Assembly (NCBI GenBank): GCA_002373045.1 | Contig: DFHU01000065.1 | Location: 1 to 20,342, forward strand | From: Pseudoselenomonas ruminantium | GTDB lineage: Bacteria; Bacillota; Negativicutes; Selenomonadales; Selenomonadaceae | DNA: 20,342 nucleotides | Direction: 5' to 3' | Shown here: positions 1 through 7,205 of the stretch, one piece after another | Layout of the letters: every line of letters begins with the position of its first letter | Position numbering within the stretch: position 1 is the stretch's first letter | Program-made: the position numbers and the translations under genes | The notes under the pieces: generated by a model | What the model saw: the letters and a program-made list of their open reading frames with translations, nothing else | What the model was told of the DNA's origin: nothing | Databases searched by the model: none

Positions 1-394
1 ACCGAGAACTTCTTGACACATACGCGATACTGCCGGTCACATCCTTGCAGTCAGACGCACTGCCGCTATCTATTCTAAACATTTTGTGATGCGTGTCATT
101 CTGATGGCCATAGATAACCTTTCCGGCCTGCGGAACAGCCAACAGGTAACGATAGAGTTTAGCCGCCTCCGGAATCAACTGTTTGTCCACCACTTTATTC
201 GCCAAGGGTGCCAGCTTTTCCACTTTGCCCGGCGTCAATGCTTCCTTTTGGGCTTTGCCATTATCCGGCAATACGCTGCGCTCCACATATGCTTTATCCT
301 GTGGGTTATCCAATACACCAGCATTCACTACACCAGTAAATAACGGCATACTAAGGGATACACCAACCGCCATAGCCAGCAATCTCTTTTTCAT
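1..394 (-). CDS. Exported GH26-type beta-mannanase, N-terminal part (runs off the left edge)
   Basis: The start ATG at 394 follows a strong ribosome site (GGAAGGAG), and 131 codons are open to the window edge. Residues 1 to about 25 form a signal peptide (MKKR, a hydrophobic core, then VVNA before the mature GVLDN). At about residues 100-122 the text KVIYGHQNDTHHKMFR and SDCKDVTGSI matches the GH26 pattern of a GHQ-type strand followed by SDxKDVTG. GH26 enzymes cleave beta-1,4-mannan; the catalytic glutamates would lie outside the window. It is the last visible gene of the PTS-GH1 operon, 21 bases after the GH1 stop, and would supply oligosaccharides from outside the cell. The last seven or so codons before the edge (positions 2-24) fit the family poorly, so a frameshift there cannot be excluded. 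Family call fairly secure; exact substrate inferred. Confidence 0.75.
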   Translation of the reverse strand, partial: MKKRLLAMAVGVSLSMPLFTGVVNAGVLDNPQDKAYVERSVLPDNGKAQKEALTPGKVEKLAPLANKVVDKQLIPEAAKLYRYLLAVPQAGKVIYGHQNDTHHKMFRIDSGSASDCKDVTGSIAYVSRSSR

Positions 395-415
395 CAATAA
401 CCGCTCCTTCCTTCA

Positions 416-1816
416 CTACTCAGTAAAGCCATTATTAGCAACCAAATCCCTGAACCAATATGCAGACTTCTTCAACGTCTTCTGTTGATTGGCCAAATCC
501 AGCGCAATCAGACCATAACGGTTTTTATAGGCATTTGACCACGACCAGCAATCAATGGGTGTCCAAAGATGATAGCCGAAACAGTTGGAACCTTCGGTAA
601 TACCCCGATGCAGCCACTCTAAATGCTCCTTTATAAAGTCAATCCGGTAATCATCAGCAATCCTGCCATCTGCCTGCCGGAATTTTTCTTCACCTTCTAC
701 CCCCATACCATTTTCGGATACATACCAGGGAATATTGCCATAATTGTCCCGGATGTTGATGGCGATATCGTAGATTGCCTGCGGATAGATTTCCCAGCCG
801 CGATACGGATTCATGCGTCTGCCCGGCATTTCATAAGGAGCAAAATACTTCTCCGGCAACCAGCCATTGGAATCATCAAAAGCCGTCTGCGCCTGAGCAC
901 GGAAGGGCTGATAGTAGTTCACGCCCAAAAAATCAACGGTATTTCTTTGAATCAAGGCCAGTTCCTCCGGCGTACTTTCCCAAAGCACACCATCCTTGCG
1001 CAGGATTTCCACCAGCTTCGGCGGAAAAACGCCTTTGACGGCCGGATCAAGGAATGCCTTGTTCTTGAACATTTCAGCAAACTCTGCTGCTGCCAGATCT
1101 TCAGCGGCCTCAGACCGCGGATAAGCAGGAGTCAGGTTAATCACGATACCAATACGGCCGCCCTGTTTTTTGCACGCCGACTGACGGAAGCGCGCAATCG
1201 CCATAGCCGAAGCCAGATTGAGATTATAAATGCATTGAACGGCCTTTTTCCCATCCACCTGCAATGGATAATGGAACTGATACAAATACTCGCCTTCTGC
1301 CACCACCATCGGCTCATTGAAGGTCGTCCATTCCTTGACCCTATCGCCAAAGAGCGCAAAACATTTTTCCGCAAAGTCGGCAAAAAGCACAGCCACCTGC
1401 TTATTCGTCCAGCCGCCATATTTTTCGTACAGCGCATAGGGCAAATCAAAATGATGCAGATTCATGATGGGACGAATGCCCTGCCGCAGGAATTCATCAA
1501 TGACCTCATTATAAAAACGCACACCATCCACATCCGGTTCGCCGGTTTCCAAGTCCTTTATCAGACGTGACCATTGAATGGACGTACGGACAGAATTCAA
1601 GCCGGCCTGCTTCATCAGCGCAATGTCCTGACGGAAGTCATTGTAAAAATTAGAAGCAACATTGGGCCCCACATCCGCAAAAAATGCTTTTGGGTCCTGG
1701 TCATACCAGTAATCGAAGAGATTCCTGTGCGCTTTATGAAAACGCCCCTCCGACTGGGGGCCGGACGTAGCCGCCCCCCACCAGAAATTCTCTGGAAATT
1801 GATACTGCTTGGCCAT
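416..1816 (-). CDS. GH1 6-phospho-beta-glycosidase
   Basis: This 466-residue protein has the normal length of cytoplasmic GH1 enzymes. It starts with the family opening FPENFWWGAATSGPQSEG. The acid/base glutamate is E168 in TTFNEPM and the nucleophile is E368 in YVSENG. Near the C terminus SNAYKNRYG (about 427-435) provides the Ser, Lys and Tyr that bind the 6-phosphate in phospho-glycosidases, separating it from plain beta-glucosidases. There is no signal peptide. It begins 3 bases after the IIA gene, so it is translationally linked to the PTS. Established role: hydrolysis of PTS-imported phosphorylated disaccharides to glucose 6-phosphate (or the matching hexose phosphate) plus a free sugar. 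The adjacent GH26 and CE2 genes suggest beta-linked manno- or gluco-manno-disaccharides rather than only cellobiose; that is inference. Confidence 0.93.
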   Translation of the reverse strand: MAKQYQFPENFWWGAATSGPQSEGRFHKAHRNLFDYWYDQDPKAFFADVGPNVASNFYNDFRQDIALMKQAGLNSVRTSIQWSRLIKDLETGEPDVDGVRFYNEVIDEFLRQGIRPIMNLHHFDLPYALYEKYGGWTNKQVAVLFADFAEKCFALFGDRVKEWTTFNEPMVVAEGEYLYQFHYPLQVDGKKAVQCIYNLNLASAMAIARFRQSACKKQGGRIGIVINLTPAYPRSEAAEDLAAAEFAEMFKNKAFLDPAVKGVFPPKLVEILRKDGVLWESTPEELALIQRNTVDFLGVNYYQPFRAQAQTAFDDSNGWLPEKYFAPYEMPGRRMNPYRGWEIYPQAIYDIAINIRDNYGNIPWYVSENGMGVEGEEKFRQADGRIADDYRIDFIKEHLEWLHRGITEGSNCFGYHLWTPIDCWSWSNAYKNRYGLIALDLANQQKTLKKSAYWFRDLVANNGFTE

Positions 1817-1819
1817 AGA

Positions 1820-2143
1820 TTACCCCTTCTTCACATCTTCATACAAATCAATCATCAATTTTGCCATGTCCCGCACAGCCAGCGAAGTCATAAAATGATC
1901 CTGAGCGTGAATCAACAGAATGCTTTTCTCAACGGGCTGTCCATCACATTCTGCGCTCATCATCGCCGTCTGAATATCATGCGCTTTGCCGACTTCCTGA
2001 CCAGCCGCTTCAATCGCTTTTCTGGCCTTTTCAATATCATGGTCTTTAACCAATTCCTGTATTGCTTCAATCACCGCTGACCGCCCCGTCCCCGAATGCA
2101 AAATCAGCTGCATAGATTGTTCTACTGTCTTTTCGTCCATCAT
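1820..2143 (-). CDS. PTS lactose/cellobiose-family EIIA
   Basis: A 107-residue protein of the helical PTS IIA (Lac/Chb) family. The phosphorylated histidine is H79 in LLIHAQDHFMT; D82 is the family's metal-binding aspartate. It accepts phosphate from HPr and passes it to IIB. Its first ATG overlaps the IIC stop codon (ATGA), indicating coupled translation. Two ATGs are adjacent (2143 and 2140). The GGAGG site lies 4 bases before the first and 7 before the second, so the true start may be 2140. The gene order IIB-IIC-IIA-GH1 makes it the partner of the flanking IIC and IIB. No EI or HPr gene is present, so those must be encoded elsewhere. Confidence 0.93.
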   Translation of the reverse strand: MMDEKTVEQSMQLILHSGTGRSAVIEAIQELVKDHDIEKARKAIEAAGQEVGKAHDIQTAMMSAECDGQPVEKSILLIHAQDHFMTSLAVRDMAKLMIDLYEDVKKG

Positions 2144-3462
2144 TCTTCCTCCGTATCCTTGACTTTATTTCCGGCAATGACAAAAGGTGCATAAATGCAG
2201 ATATCCATAGCCAGCCACACCAGCTGCAAAATACCGCCGGCTAACGAACCGGTCCCGATTGTGCCGCCAAAGAACAACGGCATTGTCCAAGGCACAACAT
2301 ATTTGAAGATGGGGACAAGTCCTGCTGAAACAGCCAGCCAGCCCACGATAGTATTGGCGAGCGGCGCCAAAATATACGGTACCAGCAAAAGTGGATTCAA
2401 CACGATGGGCAAGCCAAAGGCAATGGGTTCCTGAATATTAAAGAGCATAGCCGGAAAACCAACTTTGGCCACTGCTCGCCAGCTTTCGCGCTTGGAAAAG
2501 AGGAAAATGGCAATAAGCAGTCCCAAAACATGCATAAGCCCTGCTTCAAAGAAACCATTGGAAAAGATATACGCCGCATCACCAGACTGATTGGCCAGCT
2601 GCGCCGGCATATAGACCATATTCTGAATGGCTGCGGTTACGTTATGGCCATGAATGCCAAACCACCAAAAGAACCAGACAATTCCCTGATAGAGAATCGA
2701 AAAACCAATTCCCTGTGAAAAGCCCATCAAAGGTGCCTGAATCAAGGCATAAATCAGATCATTGAGTGCCCTGCTGCCCATAAACTCCATTTGGGCCAGA
2801 AAAGTTGAAAACAGCGTAAAACTAAACAAGGTGATAAACACGGGCATCAACACGGCAAAAGAATTGGCCACCGCTGGCGGCACGGTATCCGGCATTTTAA
2901 TCGTGAGCTTCTGATTCTTCGATAAGTTAATGAACATTTTCGAGGACACCGTGGCCACGATAATCGCGGTAAGCACAGCCTTATTGCCAAAATAGGACAA
3001 GTCAAACGCACCGATATCGCCTACACTCTGCGGCGTGACAATGATAAAAGCGCCCAAGGCTGTCAAGGCATTAGCAAAGGGATCGCCGCCCCAGATGGTT
3101 CCCAGCCGATAGGCGAAAGCTGCCACCAGCAGGAAGGAAAACACGCCGAATCCTACGGTCACGACGTTATTGCACAAACTTTGGATAACCTGCATGCTAC
3201 GCACAAACTGCGAATGCTTATAGGCTTCACCAGCAGTATCCAATCCAGTAAAAGCAGCCCCCAAATTAAGTCCATTGGCCCCCATTACTGTTCCCCAGGG
3301 ATCTAAGAGCACCCACTGCACAATACCAAAGAAAGAACCAACGATAATGAACGGCAGGAGCATCGAGAAGGCATCCCGCATGGCCAGCAAGTACTTATTG
3401 CCGGAAATCCGTGCTGCCAGCGGCATCATTACCCGTTCAAAACCAGAAATCACTCCGCTCAT
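2140..3462 (-). CDS. PTS lactose/cellobiose-family EIIC permease
   Basis: This 440-residue multi-spanning membrane protein is the sugar-transporting subunit. It starts MSGVISGFERVMMPLAARI, then alternates long hydrophobic segments with short loops. It carries GIHGHNV, FNIQEPIAFGLP and the late PWTMPLFFGG stretch, all typical of cellobiose/lactose IIC proteins. The glutamate of NIQEPIAFG is the usual substrate-binding residue of this superfamily. The start is 7 bases after the IIB stop and the end overlaps IIA by 4 bases. Substrate is probably a beta-linked disaccharide; manno-configured sugar is inferred from the GH26 and CE2 neighbours, and cellobiose is the main alternative. Confidence 0.93.
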   Translation of the reverse strand: MSGVISGFERVMMPLAARISGNKYLLAMRDAFSMLLPFIIVGSFFGIVQWVLLDPWGTVMGANGLNLGAAFTGLDTAGEAYKHSQFVRSMQVIQSLCNNVVTVGFGVFSFLLVAAFAYRLGTIWGGDPFANALTALGAFIIVTPQSVGDIGAFDLSYFGNKAVLTAIIVATVSSKMFINLSKNQKLTIKMPDTVPPAVANSFAVLMPVFITLFSFTLFSTFLAQMEFMGSRALNDLIYALIQAPLMGFSQGIGFSILYQGIVWFFWWFGIHGHNVTAAIQNMVYMPAQLANQSGDAAYIFSNGFFEAGLMHVLGLLIAIFLFSKRESWRAVAKVGFPAMLFNIQEPIAFGLPIVLNPLLLVPYILAPLANTIVGWLAVSAGLVPIFKYVVPWTMPLFFGGTIGTGSLAGGILQLVWLAMDICIYAPFVIAGNKVKDTEEE

Positions 3463-3469
3463 GTTCAGC

Positions 3470-3778
3470 TTACTCCTTTCCCAACAGCTGCAAAGCCTTA
3501 GCTAATACCTTATCGCCGCGTATCATACCATAATCCTGCATGTTGATAACCTCCACAGGACAGCGGCCGGCAACGATTATCTCTACATCGCCCTTCATGT
3601 GACGAATCTGTGGGCCAAGCAGTACAACATCCGCTTCAGCAGCTCTTTGATCCAAGACCTCCACACTGAACGCTTCGATATGCGTATCCGTCAAAGACTT
3701 AGCTGCTGCAGCCTCCTGCATTTTTTTCACCAGAATCGACGTTGACATACCTGCGTTGCAAACCAAAAAGATGTTCAT
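3470..3778 (-). CDS. PTS lactose/cellobiose-family EIIB
   Basis: A 102-residue cytoplasmic IIB protein. The phosphocysteine is C7 in the opening MNIFLVCNAGMSTSIL, the classic CxxGMSTS P-loop, and VLLGPQIRHM is also conserved. The start at 3778 is preferred: GGAGG lies 7 bases upstream of it, but only 1 base before the alternative ATG at 3784. A longer frame from 3829 lacks a ribosome site. It is the first gene of the PTS-glycosidase operon, about 58 bases from the predicted transcription start. It takes phosphate from IIA H79 and gives it to the sugar carried by IIC. Confidence 0.93.
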   Translation of the reverse strand: MNIFLVCNAGMSTSILVKKMQEAAAAKSLTDTHIEAFSVEVLDQRAAEADVVLLGPQIRHMKGDVEIIVAGRCPVEVINMQDYGMIRGDKVLAKALQLLGKE

Positions 3779-3843
3779 GTTCATTCCTCCTAAACAGACT
3801 TGATGTAGGTCTTTTCTTTCTCGTTTCATCTTCCTACACCCTC

Positions 3844-3872
3844 ATTATAGTATTAGTTAATCCTTTTGTCAA
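3844..3872 (-). promoter_or_regulatory. Consensus promoter of the PTS-GH1-GH26 operon
   Basis: Read leftward, TTGACA (3872-3867), a 17-base spacer and TATAAT (3849-3844) match the sigma-70/sigma-A consensus exactly. The -35 box overlaps the palindromic operator at 3869-3894, so a bound protein would block polymerase. A promoter this strong implies that repression, not activation, sets expression. Confidence 0.85.
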
Positions 3873-3894
3873 TAAAAGATATATCTTTTATTGA
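3869..3894. promoter_or_regulatory. 26-bp perfect palindromic operator
   Basis: TCAATAAAAGATA followed by its exact reverse complement forms an uninterrupted 26-bp palindrome at the -35 of the PTS promoter. Its right half, ATATCTTTTATTGA, recurs at 3925-3938, 44 bp away (about four helical turns), at the -35 of the divergent esterase promoter. Size and symmetry suit a dimeric repressor such as a GntR-type sugar regulator. No regulator gene is in the window, so its identity is unknown. Confidence 0.8.
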
Positions 3895-3924
3895 TTATTT
3901 TGTATTACATTAAAATAATTCATC

Positions 3925-3963
3925 ATATCTTTTATTGACAGTGCTGCATCCTGTAACTATAAT
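3925..3963 (+). promoter_or_regulatory. Consensus promoter of the CE2 esterase gene with operator half-site
   Basis: TTGACA (3935-3940), a 17-base spacer and TATAAT (3958-3963) match consensus exactly. Bases 3925-3940 repeat the sequence found at the -35 of the divergent PTS promoter. The left half of the palindrome is degenerate here, so this would be a weaker or cooperative second site for the same regulator. Confidence 0.83.
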
Positions 3964-4026
3964 AAATTTATCCATTGCTTAAATACTGCACATAATACTT
4001 CCGTTTTTGAAAGAAGGTATTTTTGT

Positions 4027-5055
4027 ATGAATGTTCGAAAAATCCTTGCTAATACTCCGCAAATTCAGTATTTTGGCCGTTGGGAAAAGTCACTTGATGC
4101 CTGCCGCTGTGCTCAAGGTGCTACCTATATAAAGGCTAATTTCACCGGCCGCCTCCTTCTGGCCGATTTAACTGACCCCGGTAATTGGTGGCGGGTCAGC
4201 ATTGATGGAAGCCCCTTCCGGCGCTTCCGTCCGCAAGGAGAAAACACCCTCTTAGCTGAAAATCTTTCTGCCGACAGACATAAGGTACTTCTGGTCCGTT
4301 CTACCGAAGGGTACATAGGCATCAGCGAATTTCGCGGTTTTTTCCTTGAACGCAGCGAAACACTGCTCCCTCCTGACCCGACCAAACCACGCTGCTTGGA
4401 ATTTATCGGCGATTCCATTACAGCTGGGGCCAAAAATGACGGACCTCCCGATGCTCCCTACGATGATATTGAAGACAACGATATGGCCTATGGCCCCCAA
4501 CTGGCCCGAATGCTTGGCGCAGAATACAGCGTATTGGGTAAATCCGGCGAAGGCGTCATTCACAATTGGGATGAAGGCTGGCCTGGTCAGGGTGTTCATA
4601 CCGCGGACCGCTATCCCTGGACATTTTATAGTGATAAAAAATCGCCCACAAATCATCTTTGGCATCCACAAAACTTTCCGATAGATGGAATTCTTATCTC
4701 TTTGGGAACGAATGATTTCGGCAACAATGAACATCAACCCGCTCGACAAGATTTCATCCACGGCTATAAAAATCTTCTGCAAACCGTTCGGCAAATAAAT
4801 CCCCACACCCCCATCATCGTCATCGAGCCTGTCCCCAGCTGGCTTCCACACGAGGCGCGCCAGTGGATAAAAGCAGCCGTGAATGAATGCAAAGCCCGTG
4901 GCGATAATGACCTCTATTTCATCCCGTTGAATGAAGGAAAGCCTTTGCTGGAAGCTAACGATTATGCTGGCGACAACACACATCCCTTGAAAAACGGGTC
5001 AAAAAAAATTGCCCTTTATCTAAAGGACAAAGTTGCCGAAATCCTTGGCTGGTAA
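4027..5055 (+). CDS. CE2-type acetylesterase (SGNH hydrolase), cytoplasmic
   Basis: A 342-residue two-domain esterase. Residues 1 to about 115 resemble the beta-sandwich of CE2 enzymes (NTPQIQYFGRW near the start). Residues from about 122 form an SGNH hydrolase: the nucleophile is S130 in FIGDSITAG, with GTND at 227-230 and the D316-x-x-H319 pair in DNTHPLKNG. CE2 enzymes remove O-acetyl groups from xylan or mannan sugars. There is no signal peptide, so it should act inside the cell on imported acetylated oligosaccharides. It is divergent from the PTS-GH1-GH26 operon and shares its operator, supporting a joint role in acetylated mannan or glucomannan use. Ribosome site AAGAAGG lies 9 bases before ATG. 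Confidence 0.87.
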   Translation: MNVRKILANTPQIQYFGRWEKSLDACRCAQGATYIKANFTGRLLLADLTDPGNWWRVSIDGSPFRRFRPQGENTLLAENLSADRHKVLLVRSTEGYIGISEFRGFFLERSETLLPPDPTKPRCLEFIGDSITAGAKNDGPPDAPYDDIEDNDMAYGPQLARMLGAEYSVLGKSGEGVIHNWDEGWPGQGVHTADRYPWTFYSDKKSPTNHLWHPQNFPIDGILISLGTNDFGNNEHQPARQDFIHGYKNLLQTVRQINPHTPIIVIEPVPSWLPHEARQWIKAAVNECKARGDNDLYFIPLNEGKPLLEANDYAGDNTHPLKNGSKKIALYLKDKVAEILGW

Positions 5056-5094
5056 GCAAACACGACAGACAACGCTTGCTTTTCGACACTAAAT

Positions 5095-5137
5095 AAAAAC
5101 AGGTTCTGCATGTCATTGTATTGCAGAACCTGTTTTT
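5095..5137. terminator. Bidirectional terminator
   Basis: A perfect 16-bp stem (5095-5110 with 5122-5137, AAAAACAGGTTCTGCA) with an 11-base loop lies between two convergent genes. The stem itself carries A and T runs on opposite sides, so it can terminate the esterase transcript rightward and the metallo-hydrolase transcript leftward. Confidence 0.9.
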
Positions 5138-5147
5138 CTCTATGCAT

Positions 5148-6272
5148 TTATTCCATATTTTCCCACCAAAGATCGAACTGCGCATTCTTTTGGCTGTCAA
5201 TATATGCCAATGCCCCGATTTCTGGCGTCAGCAAGTTATAATATTTTTGCTGGCTAGCCTGTAAAATTCTCTGATAAGGTTCCTGCCAAGGATGACGGGA
5301 CAGGGCAAACTTGCCGCTATGAGCAGGCAGAAGCATTTTCGCCCCCACATCCACTGCCGCCTGCGCCGTTTCCTCCGGCAGCATATGGATGGCATGCCAG
5401 GCCATATTGTACTGGCCGTTTTCGCCAAGCATCAAGTCAAAGCCGCCGAACTTCTGCCCAATGGCCTTGAAGTGTGCACCGTATCCGCCATCTCCCGTAT
5501 AGTATACCTTGCGCTGTGGAGTTACAAACGCAAAGCCACACCAAAGCGTGGGATTAGAAGTCAGAAACCGCCCCGAGAAATGCTGGGACGGCAGGATATG
5601 GATAGATAAATCATCCGTTAATTTGATTTCCGTATCCCAATCTTCCTCGTGCAAAAGCTCTTTTTCAAAGCCCCAGCCTTCAAAGTATTCTCCCACGCCT
5701 AACGGGCAGACAATACGTTTCACCTTCGGCTTCAGCGCCATAATCGTAGGATAGTCCAAATGGTCCCAATGGTCATGGGAAATCGCCAATACATCAATCT
5801 CCGGCATATCCTCGGCGGTATAGACGTTGCTGCCAGGAAATGCCTTGTTGATGAAAAAGATGGGCGATGCATAGGAACTGAACACAGGGTCAATTAAAAT
5901 GCGATAGCCTCCGAGCTGCATAAAGAAACTGGAGTGCCCCAGCCAGACCACCACATCATCATGCGGATTCAGGCTGTGCAAATCCGTCTTCTTTGACAGC
6001 ATTACCTGCTTCGGCGATAAATGGGACTTATCCCCAAAGAGGAATTTTGCCATCGCCACAAAACGATTTTCGCCGTTCTCCTCATTCATGACCTGTACGG
6101 GAACAAGATTTTGGAACTTGCCATTTCTATAATGCGGTGAGGCTTCCATCCGTGCCAGACGTTCCCCCTGCGGCAGCCTGCCAAATTCCGGCCGCTGGGT
6201 AAAGAGCGCACCGCCGCCAGCTAATACTCCCAAGGTTCCCAAACCTCCCACGATAAAAGTTCTTCTATTCAT
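5148..6272 (-). CDS. Exported metallo-beta-lactamase-fold hydrolase (RomA/NAPE-PLD-like)
   Basis: A 374-residue MBL-fold enzyme. The N terminus NRRTFIVGG followed by a Gly/Leu-rich core looks like a twin-arginine (Tat) signal, which suits a folded metalloprotein. The metal motif HDHWDH is at 166-171, with H231 (SQHFSGR), D261 (YTGDGGYG) and a later PAHSGKF histidine completing a two-metal site. The LGHSSFFMQL and IDPVFS stretches match the RomA and NAPE-phospholipase-D-like branch; the substrate cannot be read from sequence. It stands alone and converges on the CE2 gene across a shared terminator. The start has AGGAG 7 bases upstream. Its promoter has a 19-bp spacer, suggesting control by a MerR-type activator. 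Confidence 0.85.
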   Translation of the reverse strand: MNRRTFIVGGLGTLGVLAGGGALFTQRPEFGRLPQGERLARMEASPHYRNGKFQNLVPVQVMNEENGENRFVAMAKFLFGDKSHLSPKQVMLSKKTDLHSLNPHDDVVVWLGHSSFFMQLGGYRILIDPVFSSYASPIFFINKAFPGSNVYTAEDMPEIDVLAISHDHWDHLDYPTIMALKPKVKRIVCPLGVGEYFEGWGFEKELLHEEDWDTEIKLTDDLSIHILPSQHFSGRFLTSNPTLWCGFAFVTPQRKVYYTGDGGYGAHFKAIGQKFGGFDLMLGENGQYNMAWHAIHMLPEETAQAAVDVGAKMLLPAHSGKFALSRHPWQEPYQRILQASQQKYYNLLTPEIGALAYIDSQKNAQFDLWWENME

Positions 6273-6307
6273 TATGATCTCCTGCCAATGATTTCTCTAT
6301 TGCTTCA

Positions 6308-6338
6308 ATTTTAACACTTGGAGCAGACTTCAAGTCAA
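6308..6338 (-). promoter_or_regulatory. MerR-type promoter (19-bp spacer) of the metallo-hydrolase gene
   Basis: Leftward, TTGACT (6338-6333) and TAAAAT (6313-6308) are separated by 19 bases instead of 17. The spacer region carries ACTTG and CAAGT as an interrupted inverted repeat. Over-long spacers with an internal dyad are the hallmark of MerR-family activated promoters. The dyad differs from the GGTAGC operators at 13.9 and 17.9 kb, so a different regulator, not in this window, is implied. Confidence 0.65.
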
Positions 6339-6380
6339 GAATAAATCTTGATTACGCCATCTTAAAATCCACGCAAAACA

Positions 6381-6474
6381 GGGCTGCTGCACAAGTCCTT
6401 TCCCTACAATAACCAGTAAGCAAATCTTTCTTGCATATTGGTTATCGCGGTAAAAGGCTTTTGTGCAACAGCCC
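6381..6474. repeat. 94-bp imperfect hairpin element, possibly MITE-like
   Basis: GGGCTGCTGCACAAG at the left pairs with CTTTTGTGCAACAGCCC at the right. An inner pair, ATAACCAGTAAGCAA with TTGCATATTGGTTAT, continues the stem, leaving a loop of about 7 bases. The ends GGGCTG and CAGCCC resemble IS terminal repeats, but no clear target duplication is visible. Leftward, a TTTT follows the hairpin, so it could also end the acetyltransferase transcript. Confidence 0.6.
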
Positions 6475-6515
6475 CATTGTGTTATCTAGCTAATCCGTTT
6501 CATCTGCGGCCGGTT

Positions 6516-6569
6516 AATGGGCCAGTCTCATTCAACGGACCGGTTTCATTCACTGGGCCTAGTTCTACT
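6516..6569. repeat. Three degenerate 18-bp tandem units
   Basis: Units at 6516-6533, 6534-6551 and 6552-6569. The first two differ at positions 3, 6, 9 and 12 only. The third is more diverged (ACTGGGCCTAGTTCTACT). They lie just past the stop of the GNAT gene in a region with no confident gene. Confidence 0.6.
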
Positions 6570-6578
6570 AGCATACGT

Positions 6579-7205
6579 TTAGAAAATTTGCCCCGGCAAT
6601 ACCAATTTTTCTTTATAAAGAAAGCCCTTGTCAAAAGCCTCGGCCTTTGCCTCATCTACAAAATACCCTTTCGGCGTGGTATATTCACCGGTAATGCCTG
6701 CCAGATACCCCGGCACAAGTTCCCTGCACAGGAAAAAGGATGCATCTGCCCCTTCCGGCAGGCCATGGTAGCGAATGCCAAAATTGCTGGCATAGTCAAA
6801 GCCGCTCTTGCCATAGAACCCGATGTTTCCTTCAAAACACAAGGCTCCACAGCCGATTTCAGCAGCTTTCTGCAAGCTGAAGTCCAGCAAAATCTTGCCA
6901 TATCCCTGCCTTTTCCATTCCGGACATATACAGATAGGCCCCATCGTCATAATCGGGATTTCCCTGCCATCATCGGCCTTGATAACGGCACGCATGAAGA
7001 TGTTCTGACCAATCAATTTGCCATCCTTTTCCATGACAAAATCTAGCTCTGGCACAAAATCCGGGTCATTTCGCAGACAATGCAGAACATAGTGCTCCAA
7101 ACAACCGGGACGGTAGACATTCCAAAAGGATTCCCGTACCATGTTTTCCACTTCACGATGTTCCTCAATTTTTTCCAAACGAATACGATAGTCATTTTTG
7201 CTCAT
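6579..7205 (-). CDS. GNAT-family N-acetyltransferase
   Basis: A 208-residue GNAT-fold protein. The acetyl-CoA pyrophosphate-binding motif is RQGYGK at 99-104 after PICICPEW, followed by the expected helix LLDFSLQKAAEIG. IGFYGKSGF at about 127-136 is the typical GNAT strand near the active site. It is expected in the cytoplasm, transferring acetyl from acetyl-CoA to an amine; the acceptor is not predictable. It is transcribed alone from a good promoter at 7375-7403. A ribosome site (AGGAGG) lies 7 bases before ATG, inside a leader that can fold to hide it. No downstream gene follows in the same direction before the hairpin element at 6381-6474. Confidence 0.85.
   Translation of the reverse strand: MSKNDYRIRLEKIEEHREVENMVRESFWNVYRPGCLEHYVLHCLRNDPDFVPELDFVMEKDGKLIGQNIFMRAVIKADDGREIPIMTMGPICICPEWKRQGYGKILLDFSLQKAAEIGCGALCFEGNIGFYGKSGFDYASNFGIRYHGLPEGADASFFLCRELVPGYLAGITGEYTTPKGYFVDEAKAEAFDKGFLYKEKLVLPGQIF

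Noticed and set aside
623..1570. Long rightward open frame opposite the GH1 gene
   Set aside because: It mirrors a well-supported GH1 coding sequence, has no recognisable domain or ribosome site, and is best explained by codon bias on the other strand. The same applies to rightward frames at 9809-10570, 10765-11256 and 15978-16892.
4252..4983. Leftward open frame inside the CE2 esterase gene
   Set aside because: Antisense to a gene with complete SGNH motifs; no ribosome site or family match.
6500..6574. 24-residue leftward frame containing the GP[VL]NET repeat
   Set aside because: No ribosome site before the ATG and no homologue recognised; kept only as a repeat observation.
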